A DNA stretch of 64,000 nt from Massilia sp. ST3 (GCF_018119405.1 NZ_JAGPWC010000008.1:1-64000); one strand, 5' to 3'. Numbered from the stretch's first letter, positions 9,059 through 18,769 are shown. The notes: generated by a model from the sequence alone, not told the origin. Program-made: numbers and translations.

Positions 9059-9991
9059 TCATCGAAATTTTCGATCATCCTCCAAGGCAAGATCCCGGTC
9101 CTCGGCGAACAGCCCCGCAAGCCAGTGGGCGAAGACTTGCAGGCGCGGACTGGCCATGCGGCCGCGCGGATACAGCAGCGAGACTGGCATCGAGGTCGGC
9201 CGTACACCCGGCAGCACCTCGACCAGCTCTCCGCTCTCGAGGTGGCGGCGCGCCTGGTAGCGCCCCAGCTGGGCCAGGCCCAGGCCCTGCAGCGCGCAGC
9301 ACAGGTTGGCCTCGGCGTCGTTGATGGCCAGCGCGCCGCCGACCGCCACCTTGCGCGTGCCGTCCGGCGTATCCAGCTCCCAGTCGAAGGGGCGGCCGGT
9401 GCGGCCCGAGAAATGCACGATGCCTTCGTGAGCCGCCAGGTCTTCCACCCCGGCCGGCTTGCCGCGCCGCGCCAGATAGCCGGGGGCGGCCGCCAGCACG
9501 AAGCGCATGCAGCCCAGCGGCCGGGCAATGAGCGCGGAGTCCTGCAGCGCGCCCACGCGAACCGCGCAATCGATGCCCTCCTGGGTCAGGTCGACCAGGC
9601 GGTCGCTCAGGCTGATGCTGAGTGCGAGCTCCGGATAGGCCGCGCGGAAGGCGGCGATGCGCGGCAGGACGAGGGCGCGCCCCAGGCTGCCCGGCAGGTC
9701 GATGCGCAGCTTGCCATGCAGCGGGCGCGCCGATTCGCCCAGGAAGTCGGCTTCGGCCGCCTCGATCGCGGCCAGGATGTCGGCGCACTGGCGATAGTAG
9801 CGCTCGCCTTCGGGCGTCAGCGACAGGCGGCGCGTGGTCCGCTGCAGCAGCTGGGCGCCCAGGTAGCCTTCCAGGTTCTTGATCGCGGCGCTGAGGGCGG
9901 CGCGCGGGAGGTTCAGGGTCTCGGCGGCTTTCGAGAAGCTGTTGGCCTCGACGATCCGCACGAAGGCCTGCATCGCCTTGACTTTGTCCAT
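9059..9991 (-). CDS. LysR family transcriptional regulator
   Basis: A 310-residue LysR regulator of the group that starts MDKVKAMQAFVRIVEANSFS. The winged helix covers residues 1-60 (SKAAETLNLPRAALSAAIKN), and the effector domain follows with the usual RIDLPGSLGR strand. It is divergent from an MFS efflux-type gene (start 10104) with 112 nt between, so it probably controls that transporter and itself. No clear Shine-Dalgarno precedes the ATG. Confidence 0.9.
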   Translation of the reverse strand: MDKVKAMQAFVRIVEANSFSKAAETLNLPRAALSAAIKNLEGYLGAQLLQRTTRRLSLTPEGERYYRQCADILAAIEAAEADFLGESARPLHGKLRIDLPGSLGRALVLPRIAAFRAAYPELALSISLSDRLVDLTQEGIDCAVRVGALQDSALIARPLGCMRFVLAAAPGYLARRGKPAGVEDLAAHEGIVHFSGRTGRPFDWELDTPDGTRKVAVGGALAINDAEANLCCALQGLGLAQLGRYQARRHLESGELVEVLPGVRPTSMPVSLLYPRGRMASPRLQVFAHWLAGLFAEDRDLALEDDRKFR

Positions 9992-10103
9992 GATTGTTCA
10001 GAAAAAATGACATGTATGGATGCATTATGCCCAGATTATCTTTACCTCATCCCTCCCTACAATGGCCCATACCGTCACGCACCCATACGAACTGGAGCCC
10101 CGC

Positions 10104-11318
10104 ATGTCTTCAACCACGCCCGAAACGCCCACGCGCGCCATGGTCTTCCTGCTGGCCGGCGCCGCCGGCATCATCGTCGCCAACCTTTATTACGCCCAGC
10201 CGCTGGTTGGCCTGATCAGCGCCGCCATCGGCATGCCGGCGTCCGCCGCCGGCCTGGTCGTCACCCTGACCCAGGCCGGCTATGCCTTCGGCCTGCTGTT
10301 CGTGGTGCCGCTGGGCGACCTGCTGGAGAACCGCCGCCTGGTCGTGTGCGGCCTGCTGGCTACGGGCGCGGCGCTGGTGCTGGCCGCCACCGCCGGAAGC
10401 GCTTGGCAGTTCCTGCTGGCGGCCCTCGGCATCGGGTTGGGCGCCGTGGTGGCCCAGGTACTGGTGCCCTTCGCGGCCCACCTGGCGCCAGAAGCCGTGC
10501 GCGGCCGCGTTGTCGGCCAGGTCGTCAGCGGCCTGCTGCTCGGGATCATGGTCGCCCGCCCCGCCGCCAGCCTGCTGGCTGGCGTGGCCGGCTGGCAGTC
10601 CGTGTTCGGCATCGCCGCCGTGCTGGTGCTGCTGCTGGCCGCCGTGCTGCGCGCCAGGCTGCCCGAACGCCGGCCGGCCGCGACGCTGCCCTACCGCGCC
10701 CTGATCGCCTCGCTCTGGACCGTGCTGCGCACGACCCCGGTGCTGCGCCGCCGTGCGCTCTACCACGCCGGCCTGTTCGGCGCCTTCAGCCTGTTCTGGA
10801 CCGTGGCCCCGCTGGCGCTGGCCGGCCCCGCATTCGGCCTGAGCCAGGCAGGGATCGCCGTGTTCGCCCTGGTCGGCATGGCGGGCGCCGTGGCATCGCC
10901 CATCGCCGGCCGCCTGGCTGACGCCGGACACACCCTGCCGGCCACCGGCGCGGCACTGGCGCTCGGCGCCGCCAGCTTCGCCTTGCCCCTGCTGGCGCCC
11001 GCCTCCCTGCCGCACTGGCTGGCGCTGGGGCTGCTGGCCATGGCCGCGATCGTGCTCGACGCCGCCGTCGCCGCCAACCTGGTGCTCGGCCAGCGCGTCC
11101 TGTTCGCCCTGGGCGCCGACCTGCGCAGCCGCCTCAACGGCCTGTACTTCGCCCTGTTCTTCCTCGGCGGCGCGCTGGGTTCCGGCGCGGGCGGCTGGCT
11201 GTACGCGCGCCATGGCTGGCATGCGGCCCTGATGGCCGGCATGGCCTTGCCGCTGGCCGGACTCGCGGCCTGGGTGGGCGAGTACCTGCGCCATGGCGCC
11301 GCGCGCCAGGCGGCGTGA
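10104..11318 (+). CDS. MFS transporter (NLYYAQP subgroup)
   Basis: A 404-residue major-facilitator protein with twelve predicted helices. The N-terminal IVANLYYAQPLVG signature and GDLLENRRLV loop mark the group of drug/arabinose-like exporters that includes YgaY-type proteins. The start at 10104 has GGAG six bases upstream; an in-frame ATG at 10062 lacks one. It is divergent from the LysR gene, typical for efflux systems. The transported compound is unknown. A GC-rich hairpin without a T-tract follows the stop (11321-11339). Confidence 0.87.
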   Translation: MSSTTPETPTRAMVFLLAGAAGIIVANLYYAQPLVGLISAAIGMPASAAGLVVTLTQAGYAFGLLFVVPLGDLLENRRLVVCGLLATGAALVLAATAGSAWQFLLAALGIGLGAVVAQVLVPFAAHLAPEAVRGRVVGQVVSGLLLGIMVARPAASLLAGVAGWQSVFGIAAVLVLLLAAVLRARLPERRPAATLPYRALIASLWTVLRTTPVLRRRALYHAGLFGAFSLFWTVAPLALAGPAFGLSQAGIAVFALVGMAGAVASPIAGRLADAGHTLPATGAALALGAASFALPLLAPASLPHWLALGLLAMAAIVLDAAVAANLVLGQRVLFALGADLRSRLNGLYFALFFLGGALGSGAGGWLYARHGWHAALMAGMALPLAGLAAWVGEYLRHGAARQAA

Positions 11319-11437
11319 GCCCGGCGGCCGGACCGCCGGCGCCAGGGGCGCGCACAGCAGGACGGCGTTTGCAAATGTCCGGCACATCTGGCGTAATGCG
11401 TCCAATGCCCGCTGGACGGGCGGCATGGAATTACCTC

Positions 11438-13381
11438 ATGGAAAAACCGCGTATTCCGCCAGAAGAAGCCCACCGCATTGCGTCGCTCCACGCGACCAGC
11501 CTGCTCGGGACCGGTCCCGAGGAAGCCTTCGACCGCATCACCCGCCTCACCGCGCGCCTGCTGATGGTGCCGATGGCCGTCATCTCGCTGGTCGGCAAGG
11601 ACACCCAGTGGTTCAAGTCCCGCACTGGCACGGATCTGCAGCAGACCCCGCGCGACGTCTCGTTCTGCGGCCATGCGATCCTGACCGACGAACCGCTGGT
11701 GGTGCCCGACGCCGCCATTGACCCCCGTTTCTCGGATAACCCGCTGGTGGTCGGCGGTCCCGGCATCCGTTTCTATGCCGGGGTGCAGCTGCATTCGGTC
11801 GACCGCATGAAACTCGGCACCCTGTGCATCATGGACCACAAGCCGCGCACCCTGAGCGGCGAGGAGCTGGAAGACCTGCGCGAGCTGGCCCACCTGGTGG
11901 AACAGCAGATCTACCACCGCCAGCTGGCGCAAGCGGCCCAGGCCCTGCAGCAGGAGCTGGAGGCCGGCCCGGCCGGGATGAACTTGCCGGCGGCGGGCCA
12001 GGTCGCCTATTTGCTGAACCACGACATGCTGACCGGCCTGGCCAACCGCCCGGCCCTGGTACGGGCGATCCAGAACGGCATCGCGGGCTGGCGCGAGCGC
12101 GGCGAGCACGCCATCGTCGCCTGCATCAACCTGGACCGCTTCAAGCGCCTCAACGAGCTGCTCGGCCACCGCGCCGGCGACGAGGCGCTTGTCGCGATCA
12201 CCCGCAGCCTGCAGGACAACCTGCGCGACGGCGACATGCTGGCGCGCGCGGGCAGCGACGAATTCATCGTGCTGCTGGGCGATGTGGCCGACAATCCGGG
12301 CAACAGCGCGGACAACAGCGCGGGCGAGGACACCCGGGCGCGCGCCCTGCTGGAGCGCCTGCTGAACGCGGTGAACCGGCAGATCATCTCGGGCGGGAAC
12401 GAGATCGCCCTGACCTGCAGCATCGGCTACGCGCGCTATCCGGACAACGGCGAGGACGCCGACGCCCTGCTCACCAGTGCGGCGCTGGCGATGCGCTACG
12501 CGAAATCGCTGGGCGGCGGGGCCATCCACCAGTTCTCGAACGCGCTGCGGCGCGAACAGGGCCGCCGCCTGACCTTGGAGAGCCACCTGCGCCGCGCCGC
12601 CGAGCACAATGAGCTCTATTTGACCTACCAGCCCAAGATCTGCCTGCGCAGCAGCGGCATCGCCGGCTTCGAGGCCCTGGTCTGCTGGCAGCATCCGGAA
12701 TATGGCCTGATCCGGCCCGACGAATTCATCCCGATCGCCGAGGAAACCGGCCTGATCGTGGCCATCGGCGAATGGGCGCTGCGCACCGCCGTGTCCCAGC
12801 TGGCGGCCTGGCGCGAGGAAGGCCTGCCGCCGATCCCCGTGGCCGTCAACCTGTCGGCGCGCCAGTTCCTGCAGACCGACGTGGTGACCCTGGTGGACGA
12901 GCTGCTGCGTGCGTCCACGGTGGAGCCGCGCACCCTGGAGTTGGAGCTGACGGAATCGGTATCGATGACCGACCCGGGGGCGAGCGCCTCCATCATGCGG
13001 CGCCTGCGCGAACTGGGCGTCACCCTCAGCATCGACGACTTCGGCACCGGCTACTCGAGCTTCTCTTACCTCAAGCGCCTGCCGATCGACAAGCTCAAGA
13101 TCGACAAGTCCTTCATCACCGACATGACGCAGAGCGCTGAGTCGCTGGCCATCGTGCAGGCCATCGTGGCCATGGCCCACCGCCTGCACCTGGTGGTGGT
13201 GGCCGAAGGGGTGGAAACGGCGGACCAGGTGGCGGCCCTGCGCAAGGCCGAGTGCGACCAGATCCAGGGCTATTACTATTCGCGCGCCTTGCGCGCCGCC
13301 GATACCGCGGCCTATATCCGTACCCAGGGCGCCGCGCCCGCGCCCGCCGCGCGGGAGCACAAGGACGCGGCGGCGGCCTGA
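11438..13381 (+). CDS. GAF-GGDEF-EAL protein, probable c-di-GMP phosphodiesterase
   Basis: A 647-residue cytoplasmic signalling protein. An N-terminal GAF-like sensor (residues about 20-170, with DVSFCGHAIL and LGTLCIMD) is followed by a GGDEF-fold domain whose active motif is changed to AGSDEF, then an EAL domain with intact [23 protein letters not shown] and KIDKSF motifs. It is therefore likely to break down cyclic di-GMP while the altered GGDEF part is regulatory. The ATG at 11438 is chosen at the point where family similarity starts; GGAA is the only weak ribosome site. It is convergent with the MFS gene at 13396. Confidence 0.88.
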   Translation: MEKPRIPPEEAHRIASLHATSLLGTGPEEAFDRITRLTARLLMVPMAVISLVGKDTQWFKSRTGTDLQQTPRDVSFCGHAILTDEPLVVPDAAIDPRFSDNPLVVGGPGIRFYAGVQLHSVDRMKLGTLCIMDHKPRTLSGEELEDLRELAHLVEQQIYHRQLAQAAQALQQELEAGPAGMNLPAAGQVAYLLNHDMLTGLANRPALVRAIQNGIAGWRERGEHAIVACINLDRFKRLNELLGHRAGDEALVAITRSLQDNLRDGDMLARAGSDEFIVLLGDVADNPGNSADNSAGEDTRARALLERLLNAVNRQIISGGNEIALTCSIGYARYPDNGEDADALLTSAALAMRYAKSLGGGAIHQFSNALRREQGRRLTLESHLRRAAEHNELYLTYQPKICLRSSGIAGFEALVCWQHPEYGLIRPDEFIPIAEETGLIVAIGEWALRTAVSQLAAWREEGLPPIPVAVNLSARQFLQTDVVTLVDELLRASTVEPRTLELELTESVSMTDPGASASIMRRLRELGVTLSIDDFGTGYSSFSYLKRLPIDKLKIDKSFITDMTQSAESLAIVQAIVAMAHRLHLVVVAEGVETADQVAALRKAECDQIQGYYYSRALRAADTAAYIRTQGAAPAPAAREHKDAAAA

Positions 13382-13402
13382 GCCCTTTGGGCCTCTCAGG
13401 CC
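13375..13402. terminator. Shared hairpin between convergent GGDEF-EAL and MFS genes
   Basis: GGCCTGAG and CTCAGGCC form an 8-bp stem that spans both stop codons, with an inner CCC/GGG pairing. There is no T-tract, so this is a possible bidirectional terminator of the T-poor kind. Confidence 0.4.
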
Positions 13403-14652
13403 ACCTGCGGGCCGGCCACGCCGGCGGCGCTGCGCTCGACCTGGCGCCGGAAGAAGAACAGGCCCACCAGCACCAGCGCGATCGGGACCAGGGTCAGGTA
13501 GAAGGCGAACTGGCCGTCGTAGCGCCCGAACACATAGCCCGTCACCATCGAGCCGGTGGTGCCGCCCAGCGCCGAGAAGATCACCAGCAGCCCGGTCATC
13601 GGCGCATGCTGGTGCTTGGGCAGGGAGCTGAGCATCACCGAGTTGATGCCCGGGTAGATCGGCGCCATGAACAGGCCGATCAGCGGGAACACGAAGGCCG
13701 CCAGCGGCGCGCTGGCCCAGCTCACGTTCGGGTCATGCGCCACGCCGTGGCTGAGCGGCAGCGCCAGCAGCACGACCGCGCCCATCGCCAGCACGCAGCC
13801 CACCATCACCGGGAACCAGTTCAGGCGGCGCATGATGAAGCCGGCCGACAGGCGCCCGACCGCCAGGCAGAAGGCGTAGATGCTGGTCACCTGCACGCTC
13901 ATCGCTGCCGGCAGCTTGAGGATCTCGTTGTTGAAAGTCGGCAGCCAGGTGCCCACGCTCTGCTCGATCAGCACGTAGAGGAAGGCGGTCAGCACGAACA
14001 CGCAGACCAGCGGCCGAAAGAACAGGCGCAGCATCTCCATGAAGTCGTGGACCGGGCCGCGGCTGGCGGGCGGCGCCGCCTCGCGCTCGTCGAAGCGGGT
14101 GAACAGCACCAGCACGAAGGTCAGCGCGCACAGGGCGGACAGCACCCAGTAGACGTTCAGCCAGCTGGTCGAGGCCGGGTTCGCCGAATCGATGAACCAG
14201 CCGAAGATCCAGTAGGCCGACAGCACGCCGACCATGAAGAAGCCTTCGAGGGTGTTCATGATGCCCGCGTGCTGCTTGCGGTCCTGGGCCACCAGGCCCA
14301 CGGTGGTGTAGACCGACACCTTGACCAGGGCGAAGGCCACGCCCACGCACAGGAACAGCAGCTTGGCGGTGCCGAAGGCGGGCAGCAGCGGCATGGCCAG
14401 GCAGGCGACTGCGACAATCGCCAGGGCCAGCAGCATCGCCTTCTTGTAGCCGAAGCGCGGCAGGCTGGAGGCGACCAGGAAGGACACGATCGCGATCGGC
14501 AAGTCCTTGAAGCCTTCCAGCACGCTGGCCGAGGACTTGTCGACCCCGTAGTTGTTGATCACCTGCAGGATCACCGTGCCCACGCTGTTGAGCAGGATGG
14601 CGAACACGAAGTAGATCAGGAAAAGTGCGAGCAGTATGCGGCGTTGGTTCAC
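13396..14652 (-). CDS. MFS sugar permease of the GH65 locus
   Basis: A 418-residue major-facilitator protein with about twelve helices and cytoplasmic charged loops (FDEREAAPP between helices 6 and 7). Gene order places it last in LacI-GH65-phosphoglucomutase-MFS, so it probably moves the disaccharide across the inner membrane. The start is GTG at 14652 with AGGAGA upstream, 40 nt after the phosphoglucomutase stop. The general fold resembles FHS-type sugar permeases. Substrate is inferred from context only. Confidence 0.85.
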   Translation of the reverse strand: MNQRRILLALFLIYFVFAILLNSVGTVILQVINNYGVDKSSASVLEGFKDLPIAIVSFLVASSLPRFGYKKAMLLALAIVAVACLAMPLLPAFGTAKLLFLCVGVAFALVKVSVYTTVGLVAQDRKQHAGIMNTLEGFFMVGVLSAYWIFGWFIDSANPASTSWLNVYWVLSALCALTFVLVLFTRFDEREAAPPASRGPVHDFMEMLRLFFRPLVCVFVLTAFLYVLIEQSVGTWLPTFNNEILKLPAAMSVQVTSIYAFCLAVGRLSAGFIMRRLNWFPVMVGCVLAMGAVVLLALPLSHGVAHDPNVSWASAPLAAFVFPLIGLFMAPIYPGINSVMLSSLPKHQHAPMTGLLVIFSALGGTTGSMVTGYVFGRYDGQFAFYLTLVPIALVLVGLFFFRRQVERSAAGVAGPQVA

Positions 14653-14692
14653 GCTGTCTCCTAGTAGTGGTTATTATCGCGTGCTGTCTCGT

Positions 14693-15346
14693 TCAGTAGT
14701 CTTCCAGCCGGAATTCCAGCATCGAAGGGATCACCCGGTCGGCCTGGGTCAACACCTCCGGCTTGCCGACCCCGACCGCCACCATCCCGGCGTCCTTGAT
14801 CGAGGCGACGCCCGCTACCGCATCCTCGACTCCCAGGCAGTCTACCGGGGCTAGCCCCAGCTGGGCCGCCGCGGTCAGGAAGATCTCCGGGTGCGGCTTG
14901 CTGTTGGCGATCTGGGCCGCATCGACCACGGTGTCGAAGCGGTCGCGGATGCCCAGCCGGTCCAGCACCGTGAAGGCGTTCTTGCTGACCGAGGCCAGCC
15001 CGGTCTTGAGGCCGGCGGCGCGCACCGCCTCCAGCGCGTCCAGGGCACCGGGCAGCAGGTCGCCGGGGGTCATGGTCGCGATCAGTTCCTGGTAGTGACG
15101 GTTCTTGGCGTCGGCCAGGGCCAGTTTTTCCTCGTTCGAGAAGCTGCGCGGTGCGCGCGCCAGGATCAGTGCGAGCGATCCCATCCGGTCAACACCCTTG
15201 AGCTGCTCATTGAACTCCTCGTCGAAGGGCGCGCCGACCGAATCGGCGGTCCGCTTCCATGCCAGGTAATGATAATGCGCGGTGTCGGTAATGACGCCGT
15301 CCAGGTCGAAAATCACGGCCTTGTAGCGGCCTGCGGTGCGGCTCAT
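14693..15346 (-). CDS. pgmB: Beta-phosphoglucomutase
   Basis: A 217-residue HAD-superfamily phosphomutase that converts beta-glucose 1-phosphate to glucose 6-phosphate. The nucleophile motif is VIFDLDGVITD near residue 11, with the family cap residues (HYLAWKR, LKGVDRM) and later SVSKN, KPHPEIFL and GVEDAVAG motifs, which distinguish it from general phosphatases. Its ATG overlaps the GH65 stop as ATGA, so the two are translationally coupled, fitting a phosphorylase that releases beta-glucose 1-phosphate. Confidence 0.93.
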   Translation of the reverse strand: MSRTAGRYKAVIFDLDGVITDTAHYHYLAWKRTADSVGAPFDEEFNEQLKGVDRMGSLALILARAPRSFSNEEKLALADAKNRHYQELIATMTPGDLLPGALDALEAVRAAGLKTGLASVSKNAFTVLDRLGIRDRFDTVVDAAQIANSKPHPEIFLTAAAQLGLAPVDCLGVEDAVAGVASIKDAGMVAVGVGKPEVLTQADRVIPSMLEFRLEDY

Positions 15347-17655
15347 GCTGCCTCCATGCGGATGTCGGGATTGGAACCCGTCAGCGCGACGGGGGTTCCG
15401 TGGTGGGTGAACGCGAGCGATTCGCCATCTGCCAGGCGATAGTGGACACCCCTGGTGTCGACTGTCACTGCCAGCAGCGCGCCCTGCACATGCACCTGGA
15501 AGCGGTAGCTGGTCCACTTGGCCGGCAGGGTTGGCGCGAAGCGCAGGCCGCTGCCGGTAAGGCGCATGCCGCCGAAGCCGTAGGCCACGCCCAGCCAGGT
15601 GCCGGCCATGGCGGCGGTGTGCACGCCGTATTCGGTATTGGCGTGGGTATTGTCCAGGTCCAGGCGCGCGGTCTCCATGAAGTAGTGGTAGGCCTTGTCG
15701 GCATACCCGACTTCGCTGGCGACCATGCTGAAGATGCACGAGGACAGCGAGGAATCGTGGGTGGTCACTCCTTCATAAAAATCGAAGTCGCGGCGCTTGT
15801 CGTCCAGCGTGAATTCGTCGGACAGCAGCAGCAGGGCCAGCACCACGTCGGCCTGCTTGCACACCTGGTGGCGGTAGATCACCAGCGGGTGGTAGTGCAG
15901 CAGCAGCGGATACTTGTCCTTGGGCGTATTCGCGAAGTCCCAGGGTTTCTTGGACAGGAAGCTGTCGTCCTGCTCGTGGATGCCCAGGGCCGTATCATAG
16001 GGCAGGCGCATCGCGGCGCTGGCCGCGCGCCAGGCGGCGATCTCGCCCTCCTCCAGCCCGATCGCCGCAAGCACGCGCGCGTAGTCTTGCGGACGCTCGG
16101 CGCGCAGGCGTTCGGCCATGTCGGCGGCGAACGTCATGTGCATGCGCGCCATGGCGTTGGTGTAGTAGTTGTTGTTGACCAGGGCCGTGTATTCGTCCGG
16201 GCCGGTCACTTCGTTGATGCAGAAGCGCCCTGCGCGGTCGTAGCCGCCGATCCCGCTCCAGATGCGCGCTGTCTCCAGCACGATCTCGGCGCCGTACTCG
16301 GCGATGAAGTCGAAGTCGCCGGTAGCCAGCAGGTAGAGCCGGATCGAATAGGCGACGTCGGCGTTGATGTGGTACTGCGCGGTGCCGGCCGGGTAATAGG
16401 CCGAGCATTCCTCGCCGCCAATGGTGCGCCACGGGTACAGGGCCCCGGTCGCGTGCGACATCTGGCGCGCCCGCTCGCGCGCCTTGGGCAGGCCGTTGTA
16501 GCGGTACTGCAGCAGCGCGCGCGCGATTTCCGGGCGCGAGAACAGGAAGAAGGGGAAGACGTAGATCTCGGTGTCCCAGAAATAGTGGCCTTCGTAGCCT
16601 TCGCCGGTGACGCCCTTGGCGGCGATGTTGGTGCGGCCGTCGCGGCCCACCGACTGCAGCAGGTGGTACTGGTTGAAGCGCACGCCCTGCTGGAGCGCGT
16701 CGTCGCCGGCGATGGCCACGTCGGCCTCGCGCCAGAAGCGTTCCAGGTAGACGCCCTGCTCGGCCACCAGGTGGGCGAAGCCGTCCTGGGCGGCGCGCGC
16801 CAGTTCCTCCCTGGCCAGGCGCGCCACGTCGGCTTCGGCCACGTCGCGCGAGCTGGCGTAGGCGATGAACTTGTGCAGGGTGAGCGCCTCGCCCTCGGCC
16901 AGCCGGGCCTTGACGACGTGGGCGCCCTCGCGCAGGCCGGCATCCGTCGCGCCGCTCGCCGCATGGCGGATGCCGGTCGCCAGCAGGAAGCCGCTGTTGC
17001 GGGTGCGCTGCAGCAGCAGCTCGCCGTCCGCATCCTGCTCGCGGCCGGCCACCGACAGCGCCGGGCCGGTCACCGCCGAGCCGACACGCGGATCGTCGCC
17101 CGCCTGCAGGTTGCTCACTTCGCTGTCGATGCGCGAGGCGATCTCCACGCGGCCGGCGAAGTTCAGGGCCGTGACCCGGTATTCGATCGCCGCCAAGTGC
17201 TTGCGGCCGAAGCACACCACGCGCCGGCTATCGATGCGTACCCGGTGGCCCAGCGGGCTTTCCCATTCCACGGTGCGCTCCAGCACGCCCTTGCGGAAGT
17301 CGAGGCGGCGCTCGTAGGCCAGCAGCTTGCCGGCGTCGAACACGAAGCGCTCGCCCTCGACCGTCAGGGCGATGCATTTGGCGTTCGGGACGTTCAGCAT
17401 GAATTCGTTGGTGCGCGCCAGGCCGTAAGCGTTCTCCGGATAGTGAATGGCCTCGGTCTCGTGGAAGCCGTTCAGGTAGCTGCCTTCCAGGCCGGCCGCC
17501 CCGCCCTCCTCGTGGGTGCCGCGCAGGCCGATGTAGCCGTTCCCGAGCGCAAACAGGGTTTCGTGCAGGAAGGCGCGCGGCCCCAGGGGCGCGGTCTCGC
17601 GGATCTGCCAGGGCTCGGCGGGGACAGCGTCGATGACATCGATAACATGGTTCAC
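15343..17655 (-). CDS. GH65 disaccharide phosphorylase
   Basis: A 770-residue glycoside hydrolase family 65 protein, a family that phosphorolyses alpha-linked glucose disaccharides (maltose, trehalose, kojibiose, nigerose) with inversion to give beta-glucose 1-phosphate. Motifs include ALGNGYIGLRG near the N-terminus, GHYFWDTEIYVFPF around residue 356 and VTGPDEYTALVNNNYY with the probable general acid Glu488. No signal peptide, so cytoplasmic. The start is GTG at 17655 with GAGGAAA upstream. It is coupled to beta-phosphoglucomutase and preceded by the LacI gene (74-nt gap). Which disaccharide is used cannot be read from these motifs; maltose is the commonest. Confidence 0.92.
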   Translation of the reverse strand: MNHVIDVIDAVPAEPWQIRETAPLGPRAFLHETLFALGNGYIGLRGTHEEGGAAGLEGSYLNGFHETEAIHYPENAYGLARTNEFMLNVPNAKCIALTVEGERFVFDAGKLLAYERRLDFRKGVLERTVEWESPLGHRVRIDSRRVVCFGRKHLAAIEYRVTALNFAGRVEIASRIDSEVSNLQAGDDPRVGSAVTGPALSVAGREQDADGELLLQRTRNSGFLLATGIRHAASGATDAGLREGAHVVKARLAEGEALTLHKFIAYASSRDVAEADVARLAREELARAAQDGFAHLVAEQGVYLERFWREADVAIAGDDALQQGVRFNQYHLLQSVGRDGRTNIAAKGVTGEGYEGHYFWDTEIYVFPFFLFSRPEIARALLQYRYNGLPKARERARQMSHATGALYPWRTIGGEECSAYYPAGTAQYHINADVAYSIRLYLLATGDFDFIAEYGAEIVLETARIWSGIGGYDRAGRFCINEVTGPDEYTALVNNNYYTNAMARMHMTFAADMAERLRAERPQDYARVLAAIGLEEGEIAAWRAASAAMRLPYDTALGIHEQDDSFLSKKPWDFANTPKDKYPLLLHYHPLVIYRHQVCKQADVVLALLLLSDEFTLDDKRRDFDFYEGVTTHDSSLSSCIFSMVASEVGYADKAYHYFMETARLDLDNTHANTEYGVHTAAMAGTWLGVAYGFGGMRLTGSGLRFAPTLPAKWTSYRFQVHVQGALLAVTVDTRGVHYRLADGESLAFTHHGTPVALTGSNPDIRMEAA
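17634..17647. promoter_or_regulatory. Third operator copy inside the GH65 5' coding end
   Basis: TGACATCGATAACA, identical to both copies upstream of the TonB receptor, lies over codons 3-8 of the GH65 gene. On the coding strand it reads as Val-Ile-Asp-Val-Ile codons, so it could be chance, but an exact 14-base match within the same locus suggests a binding site for the adjacent LacI protein acting as a roadblock. Confidence 0.5.
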
Positions 17656-17729
17656 TTCGGTTTCCTCGTCTAGGCCGCCTCATCGCGGCATTGCTTGCTC
17701 GGTGGTGCTGGGTTCTTGGTAAAAGAGGC

Positions 17730-18740
17730 TTAGGTTTGCCGCACGATCAGTGTTGTGGGCAGCATTTCGGATTCGCTCGGCTGGCCTTCGATCATGGCCA
17801 GCATTTTCTTGGCCAGCAGTACCCCACCGTCGCGCAGGTACTGGTGCACGCTGGTCAGCGGCGGCACGAAGCTGGCCGCTCCCGGCGTATCGTCGTAACC
17901 GATGACGGAGATATCGTCCGGCACCCGCAGGCTGGCCTCGGTGAGGGCGCGGATCGCACCCATGGCCAGCAGGTCGCTGGCGGCGAACAAGCCGTCGAAG
18001 ACGATGCCCGGCTTCTTCTTGAGCAGGGTCTGCACCGAGTCGAAGCCCGCTTCGAAGGTAAAGGCCTTGGGCCGCAGGATATGGACGGTGGCGCGGCTGG
18101 CGAGCGTGTCGATGAAGCCGGCGCAGCGCTCCTGCACCTCGGCATGGTCGACGTCGCCCAGGAAGATCAGCTTGCGCCGCCCCTGGTCGATGAAGCGCTC
18201 CGCCGCGCTGGCGCCGCCCTTGCGGTTGTCGCTGCCGACCACCACGTAGTCGCCGCCGCGCTCGGGCGCGCCCCACACCACCAGCGGCAGCTTGGTCTGC
18301 TGCAGGGTGCGCACCGCCTCCCCGTGCGAGCCCTGGCCCAGCAGGATCAGGCCGTCGGCGCCCTGCACTGGAGCGGTGTCGAGCAGCTGCTTGGAGGTCA
18401 GCACCACGCTGTAGCCGGCCGTGGTCAGCTCCTGGGTGATGCCGCCCAGCAGTTCGAGCGGATAGGGATCGGACATCGGACGCCCTTTCACCGGCGTCAT
18501 CTCGACCACCACCGCCACCGAATACGAGCGGCGCATGCGCAGGTTGCGCGCGCTGATGTTGAAGCGGTAACCCTGCTCGACCGCCAGCTGGCGGATCTTC
18601 TCGCGGGTCTTCTCGGTCACCAGTGGGCTGTCGCGCAGGGCGCGCGACACCGTGATGGTCGAGACGCCGGCGATCTTCGCCAGGTCTTCCATCGTCGGGA
18701 GCGCGTCGCCCTTTACCTTGTTTTGCTTTGCCGGTGCCAT
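17730..18740 (-). CDS. LacI family repressor of the GH65 locus
   Basis: A 336-residue LacI/GalR regulator. The helix-turn-helix is MEDLAKIAGVSTITVSRAL (residues about 17-35) with hinge helix NISARNLRMRR, followed by a periplasmic-binding-protein-like effector domain with SDLLAMGAI and VIGYDDTPGA. It starts at an ATG 209 nt from the divergent TonB receptor and leads the GH65-pgmB-MFS genes. Identical operator copies flank it, so it likely represses receptor and enzymes and is released by the disaccharide or a derivative. Confidence 0.92.
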   Translation of the reverse strand: MAPAKQNKVKGDALPTMEDLAKIAGVSTITVSRALRDSPLVTEKTREKIRQLAVEQGYRFNISARNLRMRRSYSVAVVVEMTPVKGRPMSDPYPLELLGGITQELTTAGYSVVLTSKQLLDTAPVQGADGLILLGQGSHGEAVRTLQQTKLPLVVWGAPERGGDYVVVGSDNRKGGASAAERFIDQGRRKLIFLGDVDHAEVQERCAGFIDTLASRATVHILRPKAFTFEAGFDSVQTLLKKKPGIVFDGLFAASDLLAMGAIRALTEASLRVPDDISVIGYDDTPGAASFVPPLTSVHQYLRDGGVLLAKKMLAMIEGQPSESEMLPTTLIVRQT

Positions 18741-18769
18741 GTCTTGTCGAGTGCTTCAATACGGCATGC

